From JACDAN01 sp963802375 (GTDB lineage Bacteria; Actinomycetota; Thermoleophilia; Gaiellales; Gaiellaceae): a DNA stretch of 30,866 nucleotides. Where the stretch lies: contig CAWDIJ010000018.1 in assembly GCA_963802375.1 (NCBI GenBank), positions 1 through 30,866 of the forward strand, written 5' to 3'. Below the pieces are notes generated by a model. It ran no database searches. It was not told where the DNA came from and saw only the letters and a program-made list of their open reading frames with translations. The position numbers and the translations under genes are program-made. Shown piece after piece: positions 14,060-21,368 of this stretch (its first letter is position 1; each line of letters opens with the position of its first letter).

Positions 14060-15910
14060 CTAACCCTCGCGGGCGTCGACCTGTTCGAGCCGGACGCGGC
14101 GCCGGGAAAGGAGCGCCTGGAGAGGTTTCCGCGGCCCCCGCCGCCCGGCGCTGGGATAGGGCGCATAGCGGCCTGCGGCGAGCGCCGTCAGCTGGGCCCC
14201 GACCGCGAGCCAGACGACGCCGACGAGCACGGCTATCCACGGCACGTAGCCGACCGCGACGAGCGAGAGCAGGTACCACGGCGTGTCGACCCCGAGCTCG
14301 AAGCGGGCCGCGAAGGAGAGCAGCAGGAGCAGCGGCCCGGCGAGCCCGACCACGAGGAGAGCCGCCCGGGCAGGCGGCGGGCCCGCGTGTACCTGCGGCA
14401 GCCAGAGCCACGCATAGAGTGACGGAAGCAGGTACACGAGCGAGAACGGGTTCGTCGCGACGACGACCAGCGCGACGAGCCCGAGGGCGAGCAGCGCCAC
14501 GGTGTGGCCGGCGAGCGCCTCCTCGAGTCGCAGCGGGCCGCGGGGGATCAGCGGCTGGCGTGCCACGAGCCAGCCGACGAAAAGCAGCGCGCCGAGCACG
14601 CCCAGCACGACCGGTGAGGGCTGGTAGACATCCGCCTCCGGCGGCAGCGGCCGCGGCTCACCTTCGGGAAACACGCCCAGCTGCGCCGCGACGAACAGGA
14701 GCACCGCGCCGTACCCCCAGAAGGCGAGCCGGTTGCGCAGGCTCCGTGCCGCCGGGGCAAGCTTGATCCGCCGCCTTCGACAGCGCGCGAAGAGGTCGAC
14801 CGCGCCGATCGCGAACGGAAGCAGCGCCGTGAGCAGAACGAGCTGGATCGCCCAGCCTCGGATGATCCGCCCTCCCAGGTAGATGTAGCTCGTTGTCCCC
14901 TGTGCGAGCTCGAGGCCGGCGTCGAGCGAACCGATCGTCGTCTGCGCGGCGCGGCCCAGCTCGCCGAGGCGACGACCGGACAGCGGGTCGTCGGCGAAGC
15001 CCTGCGGCGCGTCCGGCATCGTGGTCACGCTGAGCGCCGGCACGCCCCGGGCGACGAAGGGACCCTGCTCGCCGAGCGTAAAGGGGAAGCCGAGCTGGAG
15101 CAGCTGCTCGAGCGCGGACGCGCGCGTCGGCTCGCTGCCGGTCTGCTCTCTGATGCGCACTGCCGCCGTGCGGACGAGCGCGGCTGCCGGTGAACGGGCG
15201 GTGTCACCTGCGATCACGAGCCGGGGCTCTCGGAGCCCAGCGATTGCGTCGAGGCTCACCACGGCGAGCGCATCGTCCCGGTACGGCGAGCTCTCGGCGA
15301 AGCGCGCCGCGCCGATCGCTCCGAAAGCGCCGCCGTCGGTCGACACGAACACGAGCGTGTGCGACGGCTGCGTCTGCAGCGTCGCGGTCCCGGCGGCGGG
15401 AGCGTACGCCCGCGCGAGCTCGATCAGTGCGGCCGTTCCCGACGCGTTGTCGTTCGCACCGCGACCCTGACCGCTGTTGTCGCGGTGCGCCGTGACCACG
15501 ATCGTGCGCTGCGAGGCGCCTGGGACGACCGCGACGAGGTTCTGGAGCTCGACACGGCCCAGGCCGGGGATGCTTGCCTCGAACCGGTCGACTCGCGGCT
15601 CGAAGCCGTACAGGGCGAGCTGCTCGGCGACCCACGACGCCGCTCCGATTGCACCGGCCGAGCCGGGAGACCGGTCGGGGTAGTCTCGGGCGAGCTCTCG
15701 CGCGAGCTGCTCCGCCGCGGAGCGGTCGAAGCCGGGCGGCAGCGTCGGCGGCGGCAGCGGCTGCGGCCGGCCGACCGTGAACGCGGCGAGGAGCAACGGC
15801 AGTGCGACGAGCAGCCACGTCCCGCGCACCAGGCGCGCGTTGATCGGCCGCTCCACCGACCCGCGGCGTGGCCGCGCGCGGGGCGCGGGCACTCGTCTAG
15901 GCGGCGCCAT
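14060..15910 (-). CDS. M28-like membrane protein with degenerate peptidase site
   Basis: A 616-residue protein. A membrane anchor (about 31-46) is followed by an M28 aminopeptidase-type domain (about 60-340) and then about seven membrane helices (about 355-590). The domain keeps part of the zinc site: His142 in TAHRDNSG, Asp154 in GANDNASG and Asp221 in SLDAIAG. The usual Glu-Glu pair (FDGEEWG in the family) is replaced by Gly194-Ala195 in STDGGAFGAIGA, and no His is seen where the last ligand belongs (SVTTMPDAPQGFADD). Either it is not a peptidase or it works differently. ATG at 15910 lies 9 nt after a TACACT box. It is divergent from the response regulator gene. Confidence 0.85.
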   Translation of the reverse strand: MAPPRRVPAPRARPRRGSVERPINARLVRGTWLLVALPLLLAAFTVGRPQPLPPPTLPPGFDRSAAEQLARELARDYPDRSPGSAGAIGAASWVAEQLALYGFEPRVDRFEASIPGLGRVELQNLVAVVPGASQRTIVVTAHRDNSGQGRGANDNASGTAALIELARAYAPAAGTATLQTQPSHTLVFVSTDGGAFGAIGAARFAESSPYRDDALAVVSLDAIAGLREPRLVIAGDTARSPAAALVRTAAVRIREQTGSEPTRASALEQLLQLGFPFTLGEQGPFVARGVPALSVTTMPDAPQGFADDPLSGRRLGELGRAAQTTIGSLDAGLELAQGTTSYIYLGGRIIRGWAIQLVLLTALLPFAIGAVDLFARCRRRRIKLAPAARSLRNRLAFWGYGAVLLFVAAQLGVFPEGEPRPLPPEADVYQPSPVVLGVLGALLFVGWLVARQPLIPRGPLRLEEALAGHTVALLALGLVALVVVATNPFSLVYLLPSLYAWLWLPQVHAGPPPARAALLVVGLAGPLLLLLSFAARFELGVDTPWYLLSLVAVGYVPWIAVLVGVVWLAVGAQLTALAAGRYAPYPSAGRRGPRKPLQALLSRRRVRLEQVDAREG

Positions 15911-15919
15911 GGCCGGATC

Positions 15920-15925
15920 AGTGTA
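15920..15925 (-). promoter_or_regulatory. -10 box of the M28-like gene
   Basis: TACACT, 9 nt before the ATG at 15910. It faces the response-regulator promoter across a 19-nt stretch that contains an inverted repeat. Confidence 0.45.
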
Positions 15926-15931
15926 GGGAAC

Positions 15932-15943
15932 AGGTGGTCACCT
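15932..15943. promoter_or_regulatory. inverted repeat between divergent promoters (possible operator)
   Basis: AGGTG-GT-CACCT lies between the two facing -10 boxes at 15925-15920 and 15945-15950. A regulator bound here could affect both genes; the response regulator encoded next door is a natural candidate, by inference only. Confidence 0.4.
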
Positions 15944-15944
15944 C

Positions 15945-15950
15945 TAGCAT
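15945..15950 (+). promoter_or_regulatory. -10 box of a leaderless response-regulator promoter
   Basis: TAGCAT, then exactly 6 nt, then the ATG at 15957. Confidence 0.55.
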
Positions 15951-15956
15951 TCGCCC

Positions 15957-16658
15957 ATGGCGGATCCCTCGACCATCCTGCTCGTCGACGACGAGGAGTC
16001 GGTGCAGAAACTGCTCACGTACCCGCTCGAGCGGGACGGCTTCCGGGTCGTCCACGCGTGGGACGGCGAGGAGGCCCTGGCCGCGTTCGCGGCCGAGAAC
16101 GTCGATCTCGTGGTGCTCGACCTGATGTTGCCGCGACTGGACGGGCTCGAGGTCTGCAAGCGCCTGCGGGCGCAGAGCACCGTGCCGATCATCATGCTCA
16201 CCGCCCGCGACGACGAGCTCGACAAGGTGCTTGGGCTCGAGCTCGGTGCCGACGACTACATCACGAAGCCGTTCTCGATCCGCGAGTTCCGCAGTCGCGT
16301 GCGGGCGCTGCTGCGACGCGCGTCCGCCCCACGTGCGGGCGAGCGCGACGACAACGAGGTGATCGAGGTGGCGGACGTGCGGATCGACGTCCCCCGCCGA
16401 ACCGTGGAGGTGCGTGGCGCGGAGGTGCAGCTCACGTTTGTCGAGTTCGAGCTCCTGCGTGTGCTCGCAGCGGCACCGGGGCGGGTCTTCTCCCGACGGC
16501 AGCTGCTCGAGCGCCTGCGCGGGGGCGCGGACTACCGCGAGCCCCGCACGATCGACGTTCACGTCCGCCACCTGCGCGAGAAGATCGAGCGCGATCCGCA
16601 CGAGCCGGAACTGATCCTGACCGTGCGCGGTGTGGGCTACCGATTCCGCGAGCGGTGA
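15957..16658 (+). CDS. OmpR/PhoB-family response regulator (MprA-like)
   Basis: A 233-residue two-component regulator. The receiver domain (residues 1-125) has the acidic pocket Asp11-Asp12, the phospho-acceptor Asp55 in VVLDLMLP, the Thr of MLTARD and the Lys of YITKPFS. The winged-helix DNA-binding domain (about 135-230) ends with the family motif TVRGVGYRFRE. The sensor kinase gene starts on its stop codon (ATG overlapping TGA), and an HtrA-type protease gene follows. That order, regulator, kinase, PepD-like protease, is the mprA-mprB-pepD arrangement known in mycobacteria, where it answers envelope stress. Similar function here is inferred from order and families, not shown. Confidence 0.95.
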   Translation: MADPSTILLVDDEESVQKLLTYPLERDGFRVVHAWDGEEALAAFAAENVDLVVLDLMLPRLDGLEVCKRLRAQSTVPIIMLTARDDELDKVLGLELGADDYITKPFSIREFRSRVRALLRRASAPRAGERDDNEVIEVADVRIDVPRRTVEVRGAEVQLTFVEFELLRVLAAAPGRVFSRRQLLERLRGGADYREPRTIDVHVRHLREKIERDPHEPELILTVRGVGYRFRER

Positions 16659-18085
16659 TGCTTCGCGTCCCGGCGATCAAAGGTGTCCGGCTGCGGCTGG
16701 CGCTGGCGCTCGTCCTGGTCGTCGCCGGCGTTCTCGCCGTTGTCTACCTGATCGTCGTTCCGTCGCTCGAGTCTGCGCTCGTGACCGCGAAGCTCGACCA
16801 GCTGGAGGCCGACGCGAGGACCGTCGCCCGCAATTACCAGACCGACGTCGGCGGCAACGAGCAGGAGTACGCAACGGAATCCGCCTCGGTCGTCCAGGCG
16901 CGGGTGGTCGTCTACTACGCCGTCGACGACGACCTGCTGCTGATCCAGGGCGACTCGAACGCGAGCTCTTCCGTCGACGTCGACGGCGACCCCACCGCGG
17001 TGCGGGCTGCGCGGACTGGGGAGCTCCAGCGCGCAACCGTGGAAAGCGGCGACCAGCTCTATGCCGAGGTTGCGATCCCGCTGCCCGAGCTCGGAGTGGT
17101 GATCCTGCTTCGCGACCCGCTCAGCGATCCGCTCTCGACGCTCCATTTCGTCGAGCGGCGCCTGCTTCTGGCGGGGGCGATCGGGCTCCTGTTCGCCTTC
17201 GTGGTCGGGCAGGCGCTCGCGACGATCCACGCTCGCCGGATCCGGCGTCTCGAGCGCGCCGCCGAGCGGATTGCCGGAGGCCGCTTCGACGAGCCGGTTG
17301 TCGACCGCGGTCAGGACGAGCTGGGCGAGCTCGCCGACGCCTTCGAGCGGATGCGTGTCCGGCTCGAGAAGCTCGATCGCGCTCGGAGCGAGTTCATCGC
17401 CAACGCTTCGCACGAGCTGCGGACGCCGCTCTTCTCGCTCGGCGGCTTCCTCGAGCTGATGGCGGACGAAGACCTGGACGACGCGACACGCCGCGAGTTC
17501 CTGGAGACGATGCGGGAACAGGTCGAGCGGCTGACGAAGCTGGCGACGGACCTGCTCGACCTCTCGCGCCTGGACGCGGGCCGGATCCGGGTCGAGCATG
17601 AGCCGGTCGATCTCGGCGCCGTCGCGCGGCTGGTCGCGGAGGAGTTCGCCGCGCTCGCGGAACGCAAGGGCCACGCCCTCGACGTCTCGGTCGACGGAGG
17701 CCCGGTTGCGCGCGCGGACGAGCTGCGCGTGCTCCAGGTCGCCCGCGCCCTCGTCGACAACGCGCTGGTGCACACTCCCCCGGGCACGAGCGTGACCGTG
17801 CGTGCGTACGCCGACCGCGAGCACGCATACCTGGAGGTCGAGGACGACGGTCCCGGCGTCTCCGTCGAGCATGCCCCGCATATCTTCGATCGCTTCTACC
17901 GAGCCGAGGGCGGGATCGCCTCAGGGAGCGGGCTCGGGCTCGCGATCGCGCGCGAGCTTGCGACGGTGATGGGCGGGAAGGTCGTGATCGAGTCGGCCCC
18001 CGGCCGGACGGTCGTACGGGTGGAGCTCGGCGCCGCTCCGACGTCTCTCCCGGCGCCGGACGCACCCGAGCGCGTTTTCACGTGA
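16658..18085 (+). CDS. membrane sensor histidine kinase (MprB-like)
   Basis: A 475-residue sensor kinase. Membrane helix 1 (about 12-32) and helix 2 (about 165-187) frame an outer sensor domain of about 130 residues, acidic and without a known fold that I can name. HAMP follows, then the dimer/phospho-acceptor domain with His252 in ANASHELRTPL. The ATPase domain has the N box VDNALVHTPPG, the G1 box DDGPGV and the G2 box GSGLGLAIA. ATG at 16658 overlaps the regulator's TGA. The much longer open frame upstream is antisense to the M28-like gene and overlaps the regulator in another frame, so I reject it. The end of the gene lies inside an 18-bp palindrome. Confidence 0.95.
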   Translation: MLRVPAIKGVRLRLALALVLVVAGVLAVVYLIVVPSLESALVTAKLDQLEADARTVARNYQTDVGGNEQEYATESASVVQARVVVYYAVDDDLLLIQGDSNASSSVDVDGDPTAVRAARTGELQRATVESGDQLYAEVAIPLPELGVVILLRDPLSDPLSTLHFVERRLLLAGAIGLLFAFVVGQALATIHARRIRRLERAAERIAGGRFDEPVVDRGQDELGELADAFERMRVRLEKLDRARSEFIANASHELRTPLFSLGGFLELMADEDLDDATRREFLETMREQVERLTKLATDLLDLSRLDAGRIRVEHEPVDLGAVARLVAEEFAALAERKGHALDVSVDGGPVARADELRVLQVARALVDNALVHTPPGTSVTVRAYADREHAYLEVEDDGPGVSVEHAPHIFDRFYRAEGGIASGSGLGLAIARELATVMGGKVVIESAPGRTVVRVELGAAPTSLPAPDAPERVFT

Positions 18086-18090
18086 AAACG
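18073..18090. promoter_or_regulatory. 18-bp perfect palindrome with parS core (candidate ParB site or operator)
   Basis: CGTTTTCACGTGAAAACG is a perfect palindrome. Its centre TTTCACGTGAAA equals the central 12 bases of the known parS consensus TGTTTCACGTGAAACA; the outer bases differ. It contains the stop codon of the sensor kinase and covers the region where a -35 box of the HtrA-like gene would lie. It may be a parS variant for the ParB encoded at 2474, or an operator. Confidence 0.55.
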
Positions 18091-18102
18091 GCGGGGCGCC
18101 GC

Positions 18103-18108
18103 TACCCT
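18103..18108 (+). promoter_or_regulatory. -10 box of a leaderless promoter for the HtrA-like gene
   Basis: TACCCT, then 6 nt, then the ATG at 18115. It places the start inside the longer open frame that begins at 18082. Confidence 0.6.
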
Positions 18109-18114
18109 GTGCGC

Positions 18115-19314
18115 ATGCGCTCCGGAGCCCTCGCCGTGGTTGCGCTCGTCGCAGCCGGGCTCGGCGCGGCCTCGGTCCTGGTGGTCGGTTCACTGGCCGG
18201 CTGGATCGGCGACTCGCGCGGAGTCGAGACGGTCGTCATCCCGACGGTCGCGTCCGACACGAACGGCGGCGCATCCACCGCAGCCGCCGTCCCGCTGCCC
18301 GGCAACGCCTTCGATCCGGCCAAGATCTACGCCAGCCGCTCGGGCGGCGTCGTCACGATCTACTCCTTCTTCTCGGACGGACAACGCTCGCAGGGCTCCG
18401 GCTTCGTCGTCTCGGCTGCCGGCCACGTGCTCACGAACTCGCACGTGGTCACGAACGCGGGCAATGGCTCCAGGGTGCGGGGCGCGTCGCGGGTCTACGT
18501 CGTGTTCGCCGACGGCGACCGCATTCCCGGGTCGATCGTGGGCTGGGACCTCTTCAACGACACGGGACTGGTGAAAGTCGATCCACGCGATCACGCGGTC
18601 GCACCGGTGCCGCTCGGTGATTCGAGCCGCGTGGTCGTCGGCGAGCCGGTCGCCGCGATCGGCAGCCCGTTCGGGCAGGAGAGCTCGCTCGCGGTGGGCG
18701 TCGTCTCCGCCACGCAGCGCTCTATCGAGTCCCTCACGTCCGCCTACGACGTCTCCGGCGCGATCCAGATCGACGCGCCGATCAATCACGGCAACTCGGG
18801 CGGGCCGCTTCTCGATGCCCGCGGGCGTGTGATCGGGATCAACGCACAGATCCGCTCCGACTCGGGCACCGCGGAGGGCGTCGGCTTCGCGATCCCGATC
18901 AACTCCGCGCGCCGTTCGATGGAGCAGCTGCTCGCGACGGGCAAGGTCGCCTACGCGTACGTCGGCGTCACGACGCAGGACGTGACTCCGGCGATCGCGA
19001 AGCGCTACGACCTCGGTGCCGCGCGAGGCGCGCTGATTCAGTCCGTTGTCGAGGGGGCTCCGGCGGAGCGGGCCGGCCTGCGCGGCGGCGGCGACCGCGA
19101 GGTTTTCAACGGGATTCAGATCAACCTCGGCGGCGACATGATCGTCGCCTTCGCAGGGAAGCCGGTCGAGCGTGCCGCCGACATCTCGCGGATCGTGACG
19201 GAGCGGCTGCGGCCGGGCCAGACGGTGCCTGTGACGGTCATCCGGGGTGGCACGGGGAGGCGGGCGACCATCCGGGTCCGCCTGGACGAGCGTCCGCTCG
19301 ACCCCGCGGGGTAG
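18115..19314 (+). CDS. HtrA/DegP-type serine protease with PDZ domain (PepD-like)
   Basis: A 399-residue membrane-anchored S1C protease. One N-terminal membrane helix (about 4-33) serves as anchor. The chymotrypsin-fold domain has the triad His110 (LTNSHVV), Asp149 (NDTGLVKVD) and Ser228 (GNSGGPL). A PDZ domain starts at about residue 282 (YVGVTTQDVTPAIAKRYDLG) and ends near 390. Such proteases degrade or refold damaged outer-surface proteins. ATG at 18115 is chosen since the residues before it are basic and unrelated, and a TACCCT box sits 6 nt ahead. Its place after the regulator and kinase genes matches mycobacterial pepD, so it is probably both a target and a partner of that system. Confidence 0.94.
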   Translation: MRSGALAVVALVAAGLGAASVLVVGSLAGWIGDSRGVETVVIPTVASDTNGGASTAAAVPLPGNAFDPAKIYASRSGGVVTIYSFFSDGQRSQGSGFVVSAAGHVLTNSHVVTNAGNGSRVRGASRVYVVFADGDRIPGSIVGWDLFNDTGLVKVDPRDHAVAPVPLGDSSRVVVGEPVAAIGSPFGQESSLAVGVVSATQRSIESLTSAYDVSGAIQIDAPINHGNSGGPLLDARGRVIGINAQIRSDSGTAEGVGFAIPINSARRSMEQLLATGKVAYAYVGVTTQDVTPAIAKRYDLGAARGALIQSVVEGAPAERAGLRGGGDREVFNGIQINLGGDMIVAFAGKPVERAADISRIVTERLRPGQTVPVTVIRGGTGRRATIRVRLDERPLDPAG

Positions 19315-19315
19315 T

Positions 19316-19415
19316 GGCTTGATGTGAAACCTGAGCGGGCTGTGTGACCGACCGCCTCAGACCGGTCTGGCTTGGCCTGAGACGCCCCCACAGCGCGCCA
19401 ATTCCACATCAAGCC
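19316..19415. repeat. 100-nt nested inverted-repeat element after the HtrA-like gene
   Basis: Outer arms GGCTTGATGTG (19316-19326) and CACATCAAGCC (19405-19415) pair perfectly over 11 bp. Inside, GCGGGCTGTG (19335-19344) pairs with CACAGCGCGC (19389-19398) with one mismatch, and CTCAG (19356-19360) with CTGAG (19377-19381). CTGAG at 19331-19335 could pair with the same CTCAG instead, giving two exclusive folds. There is no T-run after it. I know no RNA family that fits. It may be an RNA element, a long terminator, or a small mobile-type palindrome. Confidence 0.55.
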
Positions 19416-19422
19416 TCGGCCG

Positions 19423-19448
19423 GTTTAGCCTCGCCCGAGGGCGGGAAA
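19423..19448 (+). promoter_or_regulatory. weak SigB-like promoter candidate for the anti-sigma gene
   Basis: GTTT at 19423-19426 and GGGAAA at 19443-19448 with a 16-nt spacer resemble the GTTT/GGGTAT pattern of SigB-family promoters, except in the -10 half. A hairpin CGCCC-GA-GGGCG (19432-19443) sits in the spacer. The case rests mostly on the nature of the downstream gene. Confidence 0.2.
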
Positions 19449-19507
19449 GAGCACGCGTAGAAGTCACAAGTCTTCAGTACTTTTCGCCAGACAAACCAGG
19501 TGGTGGA

Positions 19508-19951
19508 TTGAGCGAGCCTCGCGCAGATCCCACAGACGACGCGAGCAGGACCGTGCGTTTGACCATCCCGGCGAAGCCGGAGTACATCACGCTGTCGCGG
19601 CTTGCCCTGTCCGGCCTCTCACGTGTTCGGCCTCTTGCCGACGACACGCTGGCGGACCTCAAGCTTGCGCTGACGGAGGCGTGCTCCAATTCCGTACGCC
19701 ATGCGTACGACGGCGGGGAGGGCCACGTCGACATCCAGTTCGTGCTGCATGACGACCGGCTGATCATCGAGGTCGCCGACGACGGGGCCGGCTTCGAACC
19801 TCACATCGCCGATTCGGCGGCGGACGGGAGCGAGCTTTCCGAAGGCGGGCTCGGGATCGCGATCATCCGCTCGATCGCGGACCAGGTCGAGATCGGGGAC
19901 GGCCCCGGCGGCCGCGGCTCTCGACTTCGCTTCGTGAAGCTCCTGGTCTAG
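19508..19951 (+). CDS. RsbW/SpoIIAB-type anti-sigma factor serine kinase
   Basis: A 147-residue protein that is almost entirely a GHKL ATP-binding domain. The N box is LTEACSNSVRHAY, the G1 box ADDGAGF and the G2 box GGLGIAIIRSIAD. Such proteins hold an alternative sigma factor inactive and phosphorylate an anti-anti-sigma partner. No sigma factor or STAS partner gene is in the window, so its target is unknown. TTG at 19508 is chosen because AGGTGG (19498-19503) lies 4 nt before it and the region above contains only the inverted-repeat element. It ends 10 nt before the OtsA gene. General stress control of trehalose synthesis would be a natural reading, but is inferred. Confidence 0.88.
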   Translation: MSEPRADPTDDASRTVRLTIPAKPEYITLSRLALSGLSRVRPLADDTLADLKLALTEACSNSVRHAYDGGEGHVDIQFVLHDDRLIIEVADDGAGFEPHIADSAADGSELSEGGLGIAIIRSIADQVEIGDGPGGRGSRLRFVKLLV

Positions 19952-19954
19952 TCT
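19949..19954 (+). promoter_or_regulatory. -10 box of a leaderless otsA promoter
   Basis: TAGTCT, 7 nt before the GTG at 19962. Its TAG is the stop codon of the anti-sigma gene, so the two features share bases. Confidence 0.55.
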
Positions 19955-19961
19955 CCCGCGG

Positions 19962-21368
19962 GTGCCGTCGCGACGGAAGCTGATCGTCGTCTCGAATCGT
20001 GGTCCGATCGGTTACGCGCGCGACGACGGCGAGCGTGTCGCTCGCCGCGGCGCGGGTGGTCTCGTCACTGCTCTCGCGCCGCTCGTCTCCCACCACGAAG
20101 TCACCTGGATCGCGAGCGCGATTTCCGACGAGGACCACGCGGTCGCCGCTCAGGGCGCGGTCGAGGAGACTGCGGTGGACGGATCGAGGTATCGCCTGCG
20201 GCTCGTCGCCCATCCACCCGAGGTGTACGAGCTCTACTACAACGTCGTCGCGAATCCGGCCCTGTGGTTCGTGCAGCACGGCCTCTGGGAACGCAAGCAC
20301 GATCCCGAGCGCGACCTGATTCCGGCCTGGGAGGAGGGTTACGTCGCCGTCAACCGGGCGTTCGCAGACGCCGTCGACGCAGAGCTCGAGCTGCAGCCGG
20401 ACGCAGCCGTCTTCTTCCACGACTACCACCTCTACGTCGCGCCACGGCTCGTGCGGGAGCGGCACCCGGCCGTTGCGATCGCCCACTTCACGCACATTCC
20501 CTGGGTGGACGCGGACGCCTGGTCGGTGCTGCCCGACGAGATCGTGACCGCGATCCACAGTGGCCTGTTGTCTGCAGACGTGGTCGGCTTCCACACCCAC
20601 CGCTGGCGGTCGGCCTTCCTTGCGAGCTGTGCCACGCTCGGGCTCGACCCGGGCGCGACGCTCGTCACCGCGCATCCGATTTCGATCGACCCGGCCGAGT
20701 TCGGCGTACTGGCCAACAGCGATCGCGTGCTCGCGCGCGAGCGCGAGCTTCTCTCGTCGCGGCCGGAGAGGTTGATCCTCCGGGTCGACCGCACCGACCC
20801 CTCGAAAAATGTCCCGCGAGGCCTCGAGGCGTTCGGGCTTCTGCTCGAGCGGCGCCCTGACCTCCACGGCCGGGTCGGCATGCTCGCGCTGCTCGATCCG
20901 TCCCGGCAGGAGATTCCGGAATACGCCGAGGAACGGCTGTTGATCGAGGCCGCGGCCGCGGCGGTCGAAGCGCGCTTTCCCGGGGCGCTCCGCGTTCGAC
21001 TCGAGGACGACTTTCCCCAGTCGATTGCGGCGTACAAGCAGTTCGATGTTTTGCTCGTGAATGCAGTCATGGACGGGCTCAACCTCGTCGCCAAGGAAGC
21101 GCCGCTCGTCAACACACGCGCCGGCGTCGTTGTCTTGTCTGTCAACGCAGGCGTGCACGAGGAGATCGGCGAGTGGGCCGTCTCGGTCGATCCGTTCGAC
21201 GTCGAGGCCCAGGCGGCTGCGCTCGAGGAGGCGCTCGAGCTCGCCGAGGACGAACGCCGACTGCGCCTCGACGCGATTCGCCTCTACGTGCAGCACCACG
21301 ATCTCACGGCGTGGATCGGCGAACAGCTGGCCGACCTCGACCACGCCAGTACGATCTCTCGTCGATGA
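19962..21368 (+). CDS. otsA: trehalose-6-phosphate synthase OtsA (GT20)
   Basis: A 468-residue GT-B enzyme expected to join UDP- or GDP-glucose to glucose-6-phosphate, giving trehalose-6-phosphate, an osmolyte precursor. Landmarks in order: VVSNRGPIGY, the glycine-rich RGAGGLVTAL, WFVQHGLW, FFHDYHLYVAP, THIPWVD, VGFHTHRW, then the phosphate-binding RVDRTDPSKNV with its Arg and Lys, and the nucleotide-sugar segment MDGLNLVAKEAPLVN. The family more often has VDRLDYxKG; this variant form occurs in actinobacterial OtsA-like proteins. No otsB phosphatase gene is nearby. GTG at 19962 follows a TAGTCT box by 7 nt. Its TGA overlaps the moaC ATG. Confidence 0.91.
   Translation: MPSRRKLIVVSNRGPIGYARDDGERVARRGAGGLVTALAPLVSHHEVTWIASAISDEDHAVAAQGAVEETAVDGSRYRLRLVAHPPEVYELYYNVVANPALWFVQHGLWERKHDPERDLIPAWEEGYVAVNRAFADAVDAELELQPDAAVFFHDYHLYVAPRLVRERHPAVAIAHFTHIPWVDADAWSVLPDEIVTAIHSGLLSADVVGFHTHRWRSAFLASCATLGLDPGATLVTAHPISIDPAEFGVLANSDRVLARERELLSSRPERLILRVDRTDPSKNVPRGLEAFGLLLERRPDLHGRVGMLALLDPSRQEIPEYAEERLLIEAAAAAVEARFPGALRVRLEDDFPQSIAAYKQFDVLLVNAVMDGLNLVAKEAPLVNTRAGVVVLSVNAGVHEEIGEWAVSVDPFDVEAQAAALEEALELAEDERRLRLDAIRLYVQHHDLTAWIGEQLADLDHASTISRR
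21350..21355 (+). promoter_or_regulatory. -10 box upstream of moaC
   Basis: TACGAT inside the end of otsA, 9 nt before the moaC ATG. It would give moaC a start apart from otsA, with a leader of only a few bases. Confidence 0.4.

Noticed and set aside
15359..18085. A 908-codon open frame ending at the sensor kinase stop
   Set aside because: Only the part from ATG 16658 matches a kinase. The rest is antisense to the M28-like gene and a wrong frame of the response regulator; such long empty frames are common at this GC.
18346..18452. CACGTG hexamers in the HtrA gene as extra parS sites
   Set aside because: They lack the TTT/AAA flanks and are explained by the codons around the catalytic His.
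19432..19443. CGCCC-GA-GGGCG as a stand-alone terminator
   Set aside because: The 2-nt loop forces a shorter 4-bp stem, and no T-run follows; noted only as part of the promoter candidate.
19962..21368. Reading the GT20 gene as a general glycogen or mannosyl synthase
   Set aside because: The order of OtsA landmarks, including HDYHL, HIPW and DGLNLVAKE, fits trehalose-6-phosphate synthase better.
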